Notes under the pieces: model-generated | What the model was told of the DNA's origin: nothing | The model's database searches: none | What the model saw: only the letters and a program-made list of their open reading frames with translations | Assembly: GCA_934149245.1 (NCBI GenBank) | Contig: CAKPER010000011.1 | Span: forward strand, 1 to 37,105 | DNA: 37,105 bases | Direction of reading: 5' to 3' | DNA from: an uncultured Bacilli bacterium | GTDB taxonomy: Bacteria; Bacillota_I; Bacilli_A; RF39; UBA660 | Made by a program: the position numbers and the translations under genes | Shown here: positions 32,871-37,105 of the stretch, in pieces | Position numbering within the stretch: the first letter of the stretch is position 1 | How the letters are laid out: the number at the start of each line of letters is the position of its first letter

Positions 32871-33871
32871 TGGGTGATAGTAAATTTAATAAAACATTAA
32901 ATGAAAAATATTTTTTATTACATGATATTGCTAAGAAATACAATTATAGTGAAGAATTGTTAGATATGATAACACTTATATATATTAGTTTTTATCTGGA
33001 TTTTGGTAAAAATTGTGATTTTCCGTTATATGATTTGTTTAATAAAGTTAAGATTATTTATGGTAATGGTACAGTCAATGACATTGCAATTAAGAATAAT
33101 TTTGAATCAATGCCAAGTGGTAGTGCAGCTGTAACACTTTTTACACCAAATTTAAATGTTTTTAAAGATGCTACTTTAAAACAAAATCCGCAAACTATAT
33201 TACTAGGGACCCACGTTAATGAATATTTAGCAACACCTATTTTAAAACTTGAGATGTTGACACATGAAATAAGACATGCGTTAATGGGATATTATAATAC
33301 GAATATTTTATTAGATGAAAATACATATTATATGAGAAGTGGATTACAAGAAACTTTTTATTCAAAAAATGATAAATTAAAAGACAATTTTACTACAAAA
33401 AACATTGGTACAATTTTAGATGAAGTTACAAACACCTATATTACTGAAATTTTAGTTAATAGAATCATGGCTTTTAAAAAACATAAAATTGAAAATAATA
33501 ACTTAAGATTATACTTGAACTCAATAAAAACAAGTCAGGCTGACGGAAAATATAGAGCCATTGGATACAATTCTGAAGTACGCCTTTTATACCCACTATT
33601 GCTTAATGAAATGTTTATTAATTTAGTTAATCAACACCAATTTGATGGAGAAATAAGTATAGTTAAAGATTTTATTGAAAGTAATAATGATATTTGTAAT
33701 TATGAAGATTTATGTCAGTTATTGGATGAAGTCTATAATGGAAATGGAAAGTATCCATTAGAAGTTCAAAATAATAATATAGATTTTATTCATAATCATA
33801 TTGAAAATATAAAGAAGGCCAAATCCATAGTTTTAAATATTGAAAGTAAAATATTAACAAAAAAGAGATGA
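32870..33871 (+). CDS. Putative HExxH zinc metallopeptidase
   Basis: 333 residues, starting with TAATG overlap to the VWA frame. LTHEIRHALMGYY holds the zinc motif H132-E-I-R-H136. A candidate third ligand is E185 in TILDEVTNTYITEIL, about 50 residues on, giving a gluzincin-like arrangement. No signal peptide or membrane helix; likely cytosolic. N-terminal 110 residues and C-terminal 130 residues are unfamiliar. I recognise no named family. Position after a MoxR ATPase and a VWA gene suggests that these act on a common target, with the peptidase as effector or maturase. It is complete. Confidence 0.7.
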   Translation: MGDSKFNKTLNEKYFLLHDIAKKYNYSEELLDMITLIYISFYLDFGKNCDFPLYDLFNKVKIIYGNGTVNDIAIKNNFESMPSGSAAVTLFTPNLNVFKDATLKQNPQTILLGTHVNEYLATPILKLEMLTHEIRHALMGYYNTNILLDENTYYMRSGLQETFYSKNDKLKDNFTTKNIGTILDEVTNTYITEILVNRIMAFKKHKIENNNLRLYLNSIKTSQADGKYRAIGYNSEVRLLYPLLLNEMFINLVNQHQFDGEISIVKDFIESNNDICNYEDLCQLLDEVYNGNGKYPLEVQNNNIDFIHNHIENIKKAKSIVLNIESKILTKKR

Positions 33872-33914
33872 TTTGATTGATAATATTAGTTATCTTTCAG
33901 GGGCATCTTTTTCT
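33863..33914 (+). terminator. Possible terminator of the operon
   Basis: AAAGAGATG at the end of the gene pairs with CATCTTTTT (33904-33912), enclosing a nested GATAA/TTATC hairpin, then T-rich sequence. It contains the stop codon. Confidence 0.4.
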
Positions 33915-34122
33915 TTATTTTTATAGTTATTTTGTATAATATCTAAATTATTATCATCAATAATTTTTTCTTCATGTGTTTCTTTTATTAAATCATCATA
34001 TTTGTTATTAAAGAAGAACTTGTACATTTTTTCTTCTCAAACCTAAATATTTTAAGCCACGACGAAAAAATCTTCTTCAGGCAAATATTTTTTTATTATA
34101 AAATATAACTCAATAAGCTTGG
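33872..34122. other. Gap between the operon and the IS3-family element
   Basis: No convincing gene. On the minus strand a 45-codon frame (34027 to 33890, MYKFFFNNKYDDLIKETHEE...) has only a weak GAGAAG before its ATG; it could be a remnant of a displaced gene, but I do not call it. The region near 34050-34080 contains GCCACGACG and CTTCAGGC without recognised structure. Confidence 0.35.
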
Positions 34123-34197
34123 TGTTAGTATAGATATATAGACACGAAATTTGGAAAGGCGTAGTACAATAGAAAATCAAAAAAGGAGGCAATGTCT

Positions 34198-34476
34198 ATG
34201 TCGAAACAATACACTCAAAGAGATGAAGAATTCAAAAAGATGATTGTTAATCTTTGTGAAACTAGTTCAGATAAAACTATGAGCGATATAGCAAGAGAAT
34301 ATGGCGTGAGTAGAACTAATATAACAAATTGTAGAAAAAAATACGGAACTATAATTACTTCTACTGGTGAAGTAACTAATAACAATGAAATTCTAAAATT
34401 ACAAAAAAAGAATTGTGAATTAGAAAGGGAAAATGAAATATTAAAAAAAGTAGTCGCCATATTCTCAAAAAAATAG
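34198..34476 (+). CDS. IS3-family transposase orfA (helix-turn-helix)
   Basis: Start at 34198 (MSKQYTQRDEEFKK...), 8 nt after AAGGAGG; the ATG at 34192 is too close to it. 92 residues. The N-terminal HTH (TMSDIAREYGVSRTNITNCRKKYG) is followed by a leucine-zipper-type helix (LKLQKKNCELERENEILKKV). It ends FSKK-stop over an A7 run (34467-34473), the expected site for programmed -1 frameshifting into orfB, whose frame is -1 to this one. Confidence 0.85.
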   Translation: MSKQYTQRDEEFKKMIVNLCETSSDKTMSDIAREYGVSRTNITNCRKKYGTIITSTGEVTNNNEILKLQKKNCELERENEILKKVVAIFSKK

Positions 34477-35359
34477 AAGATAAGATAAAATTTATTGATG
34501 ATTATAAACATTTATATGATGTTAGAGTTCTATGTAAATGTTTAAATATTCATCCTTCTGTATATTACTATCATTGTAATCATCTTACAAATAGTTATAT
34601 TGAATCTAACAAAAAATTAGATATTGAAATAAAAAAAATATATGATGCATCTAAAGGAAGATATTGGTTTGCCTAAAATTACTAAAGTATTGAATGGCAA
34701 AGGAATAAATGTAAGTCAAAAAAGGGGTGCAAAAAGAATGAGAATTTTAGGATTAAGAAGTATTGTCATTAAAAAATATAATCATGCAGGAAAATCAAAT
34801 ACCGATGATACTAAAGAATATCCAAACCTTTTAGAACAAGACTTTTTTGCTGAAAAGCCTAGTCAGAAATGGGGGAGATATTACCTATATTTACACCAAA
34901 GAAACTGGATGGACTTATTTAGCGATAGTAATGGATTTATTTGATTTAAAGGTTGTTGGATGGAATTATGGACTTAATATGACAGATGATTTAGTAATAG
35001 ATGCATTTAAGAAAGTATTAATAAATAGAGGATTAAATGAGGATGGAATATTCCATTCAGATAGAGGAAATCAGTATACATCAAATGATTTTGAACAATT
35101 ATTAATTGATTTAAAAATTAAACATTCATATAGTAAAAAAGGATATCCTTATGATAATGCAAGTATGGAGAGCTTCAATGACATATTAAAGAAAGAAGAA
35201 GTAAATGTTAATAATTATGAGACATTTGAAGAAGCAAAATTAGCAATATTTGAGTTTATAGAAAGTTGGTATAATAACAAAAGAATTCATAGTACTATAG
35301 GATATATTACACCAAACGAAAAATATAATAACTACATAGCTAATTTAGCACTAGCTTAG
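34473..35359 (+). pseudogene. IS3-family transposase orfB, broken by two frameshifts
   Basis: The product would be IEDKIKFIDDYKHLYDVR..., an HTH_21-type segment, then an rve integrase domain with the DDE triad: D in GDITYIYTKETGW, D in FHSDRGNQYTS and E in NASMESFNDILKKE. Frameshift 1 lies at about 34663-34667 (one extra base in AGATATTGGTTTGCC, where GRYGLPKI is expected). Frameshift 2 lies at the G run 34870-34875 (KW-x-GDITY). Three pieces thus lie in three frames. All catalytic residues survive, so inactivation seems recent, but the gene cannot make a normal transposase. Confidence 0.8.
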
Positions 35360-35419
35360 TATTAATTTTATGCCGAGAAAACTTTTGATAAGTAAAGAAA
35401 TATTTTTTACTTTAGTGGA

Positions 35420-35467
35420 GTTTAATGATTATTATTTTTATTTTTTGAAAATAATAATCATTTAAAC
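35420..35467 (+). repeat. Long perfect hairpin in the IS3 element tail
   Basis: ATGATTATTATTTT (35425-35438) and AAAATAATAATCAT (35448-35461) pair perfectly, extended to about 19 bp by GTTTA and TTTAAAC. It lies between orfB and the right end, and could act as a terminator or protect the element from outside transcription. Confidence 0.65.
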
Positions 35468-35589
35468 GACTATAATAAATAAAAATATTTCTGCTTGTCA
35501 AAAGGAAATTGGAATAAATTTAAATACGATAAAATAACATTTTTCCCAAAAATGTGTCTAAAAACTTGACATAGATCCAATATTACTAA

Positions 35590-35660
35590 GAGCCGTGTGT
35601 GGGAAAGCTGCATGCACGTTTCTGCGAGGGGCGTATAATGTAACTTATACTTCTACTCAA
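35590..35660 (+). ncRNA. 3' remnant of a group II intron (domains V and VI)
   Basis: GAGCCGTGTGTGG-GAAA-GCTGCATGCACGTTTC (35590-35622) has the domain V hallmark: a GAGCCGT start, a GAAA at the loop and a complementary CACGTTTC with a two-base bulge. A domain VI-like hairpin follows (GTATAA...TTATAC, 35633-35650), then a CTACTCAAT-type 3' end. Domain V has one mismatch (C against U at the fourth pair). Domains I-IV and the RT ORF are missing, evidently lost before or with the IS3 insertion that abuts it 18 bp upstream. Confidence 0.7.
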
Positions 35661-35752
35661 TCGTATTAGGATATGTCTAATAGATGTAAAGCTTGAAAAA
35701 TAACTTAAAAAAATTATAGTTATATGATATTATATAATAGAGGGTTGATAGT

Positions 35753-36907
35753 ATGAAAAAAGTGTTTTCTAAAATGGACAAACCTTTGTTATTTATAACT
35801 ATAGTTTTTTTCTTATTTGGTCTCGTTATGATTCTTAGTGCATCATCTATGGAAAGCTATATGAGATATAAAACAAGTCCATATTATTATTTTTATAAAC
35901 AAGCTATATTTCTTTTGCTGGGATTAATAATATTTTTATTAGTAATAAAAATTCCTATAAAAGTGTATAAACCATTTGCTTCTATACTTATGTTAATATC
36001 GTTAATAAGTTTAGGAGGATTAACATTATATGGATATGCTGCTAATAATGCTCAAAGTTGGTTTGAATTAGGTCCAATACATATTCAACCAAGTGAATTT
36101 TCTAAAACAATAACTGTAATATTTTTGGCGTGTTATTATGATAAAAATAGGGATAATTTAAATAATATTTGGACTCTTATTAAGCCAATAATACCTGTTG
36201 TAATAATATTTGGTTTAGTAGCAATTCAGCCAGATTTTGGAACAGCAATGGTAATTGCTTTAATTAGCTTTTTTATGTTTTTTGCTTTACCAATGACTAA
36301 GCTATGTCGTTTTAAATTTATAAGTTTAGTTTTAGTAATGATAATAGCAGTAGCTAGTTTATTTGTTTTTACAAAAGGAAAGTTTTTGAAATCATATCAG
36401 TTAAAAAGATTTAATTTTAAAGATCCTTGTTTAAGATATCAAGAGGATTCTGGCTATCAGTTATGTAATAGCTTTATAGCCTTTAAAAATGGTGGAGTAA
36501 CTGGACAAGGAATAGGTAAGAGTACTCAGAAGTATTTATATTTACCAGAGTCATATACAGACTTTATATTTCCTATCATAGTGGAAGAATGGGGGCTAGC
36601 AGTAGGAGTAATTATAATTCTTTTATATCTTTTTGTTTTGTATAGAATATATAGGATTGCTAAGCTTGCAACAAGTTTAGAAGGTTCCTTACTTGCTTAT
36701 GGTATTTGTATATATATTTTTCTTCATATTTCTATAAATTTAGTTGGAGTTATGGGAATTGGACCTTTAACAGGTGTTCCACTACCATTTCTATCTTATG
36801 GAGGAAGTTACGTTTTAAACTTAATGGCCTCTCTCGCAATAGCTCAGAGAGTAGCAATTGAGAGTGCTAATAAAAAAGCTAAAGCTAAAAAAAGAAAAAG
36901 AAATTAA
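35753..36907 (+). CDS. ftsW: FtsW/RodA/SpoVE-type peptidoglycan glycosyltransferase
   Basis: SEDS-family lipid II polymerase, 384 residues, about ten membrane helices. Signature segments: QSWFELGPIHIQPSEFSK, QPDFGTAMV, GYQLCNSFIAFKNGGVTGQGIGKSTQKYLYLPESYTDFIFPIIVEEWG (with the essential Asp in the YTDF stretch) and TGVPLPFLSYGGS. The basic tail (KKAKAKKRKRN) is cytosolic. The PESYTDFIF-type and GVPLPFLSYGGS wording favour FtsW or SpoVE over RodA, but the paralogue cannot be fixed without a partner PBP. AGAGGG lies before the ATG, with a TATAAT (35733-35738) close upstream but no clear -35. Confidence 0.88.
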   Translation: MKKVFSKMDKPLLFITIVFFLFGLVMILSASSMESYMRYKTSPYYYFYKQAIFLLLGLIIFLLVIKIPIKVYKPFASILMLISLISLGGLTLYGYAANNAQSWFELGPIHIQPSEFSKTITVIFLACYYDKNRDNLNNIWTLIKPIIPVVIIFGLVAIQPDFGTAMVIALISFFMFFALPMTKLCRFKFISLVLVMIIAVASLFVFTKGKFLKSYQLKRFNFKDPCLRYQEDSGYQLCNSFIAFKNGGVTGQGIGKSTQKYLYLPESYTDFIFPIIVEEWGLAVGVIIILLYLFVLYRIYRIAKLATSLEGSLLAYGICIYIFLHISINLVGVMGIGPLTGVPLPFLSYGGSYVLNLMASLAIAQRVAIESANKKAKAKKRKRN

Positions 36908-37033
36908 GAAAAGTATAATTTAGAACTCTAGTTTTTTTACTAATATTTTCTATCGAAGTTTATAAAATATAGCTAATTAATTTATAATAATAAATATTAG
37001 AATAAGATTTATATAAGTAAGTTTAGTAATTAA

Positions 37034-37070
37034 AAAGACAAATAAGTAGTTATTACCTATTTGTCTTTAT
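37034..37070. terminator. Bidirectional terminator
   Basis: AAAGACAAATA (37034-37044) and TATTTGTCTTT (37058-37068) pair perfectly, with partial extension into the loop (AGTA/TTAC). It probably ends the ftsW transcript from the left and the next gene from the right. Confidence 0.75.
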
Positions 37071-37105
37071 TCTAGAAGAAACATAGAGTTTGTTTTAGAC
37101 TCCTT
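37067..37105 (-). CDS. Possible 3' end of a minus-strand gene
   Basis: Reading leftward from the edge, KESKTNSMFLLE and TAA (37067-37069) end right at the bidirectional terminator. Only 12 codons are visible, so this rests mainly on the terminator position. Confidence 0.3.
   Translation of the reverse strand, partial: KESKTNSMFLLE

Larger units (their letters stand above)
34123..35571 (+). mobile_element. IS3-family element, about 1.45 kb, inactivated
   Basis: Left end TGTTAGTATAGA...TAGACACGAAATTTGG (from 34123) matches the inverted right end CCCAAAAATGTGTCTA...ACTTGACA (to 35571) imperfectly: TAGACAC and TTTGG/TTTGGG align. It holds orfA and a frameshifted orfB. No target duplication is evident. 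Ends are approximate, with the best-supported cores at 34139-34158 and 35541-35560. Confidence 0.7.

Noticed and set aside
33890..34027. 45-codon minus-strand frame MYKFFFNNKYDDLIKETHEE...
   Set aside because: Weak RBS, overlaps a possible terminator, no recognised family; left as unannotated gap.

Overview
The window is very AT-rich with short intergenic gaps, standard stop codons and strong AGGAGG-type ribosome binding sites. Several promoters are of the TTGACA/TTGATT-17-TATAAT type. Core genes (ftsA, ftsZ, rpoZ, one-subunit glyS, tmk, uvrB, ftsW-like) and gene families such as SipW-type signal peptidase, TasA/camelysin-like proteins, DUF5305, PopT-like DUF368 and a glycine T-box point to an uncultured low-GC Bacillota, probably one of the gut Bacilli close to Mollicutes. 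This placement is an inference from gene content; no rRNA or tRNA gene is visible.

Layout. 1-386 is the start of an IS1634-like transposase running off the left edge. 608-3115 is the ftsA-ftsZ division operon behind a consensus promoter. 3150-3786 is rpoZ with a prepilin-like gene. 4046-6633 holds an envelope or division-related set: a lipoprotein, an acidic protein with a SepF-like amphipathic N-terminus, and YtxG- and YtxH-like proteins. 6634-8252 is glyS under a very compact glycine T-box. 8333-14803 is a run of single genes: alpha-CTD-like protein, Sel1-repeat protein, DAACS symporter, NlpC/P60 pseudoenzyme, DUF368 transporter, CmpB-like membrane protein and thymidylate kinase.

14860-20755 is a surface-protein locus. 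Two TasA/camelysin-like secreted proteins have similar promoter/leader elements, and a multi-pass ER-type signal peptidase and a DUF5305 membrane protein follow. A zinc-ribbon/PASTA membrane protein is transcribed the other way between them. The organisation recalls the Bacillus tapA-sipW-tasA fibre system.

20776-27718 holds an ABC exporter, a RhuM gene bracketed by a 53-bp perfect duplication of the uvrB start region, uvrB itself, an MscS channel and an HD-domain protein. 27719-35660 is an accessory island: a decayed IS66-type element with 18-bp perfect inverted repeats, a three-gene operon (MoxR-type AAA+ ATPase, VWA protein broken by one nonsense codon, HExxH metallopeptidase), a frameshifted IS3-family element and the domain V-VI remnant of a group II intron. 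An FtsW/RodA gene closes the window.

Most notable: the AAA+/VWA/metallopeptidase operon, the uvrB-start duplication around rhuM, the surface-fibre-like locus, the minimal glycine T-box, and an NlpC/P60 protein that has lost its catalytic residues.
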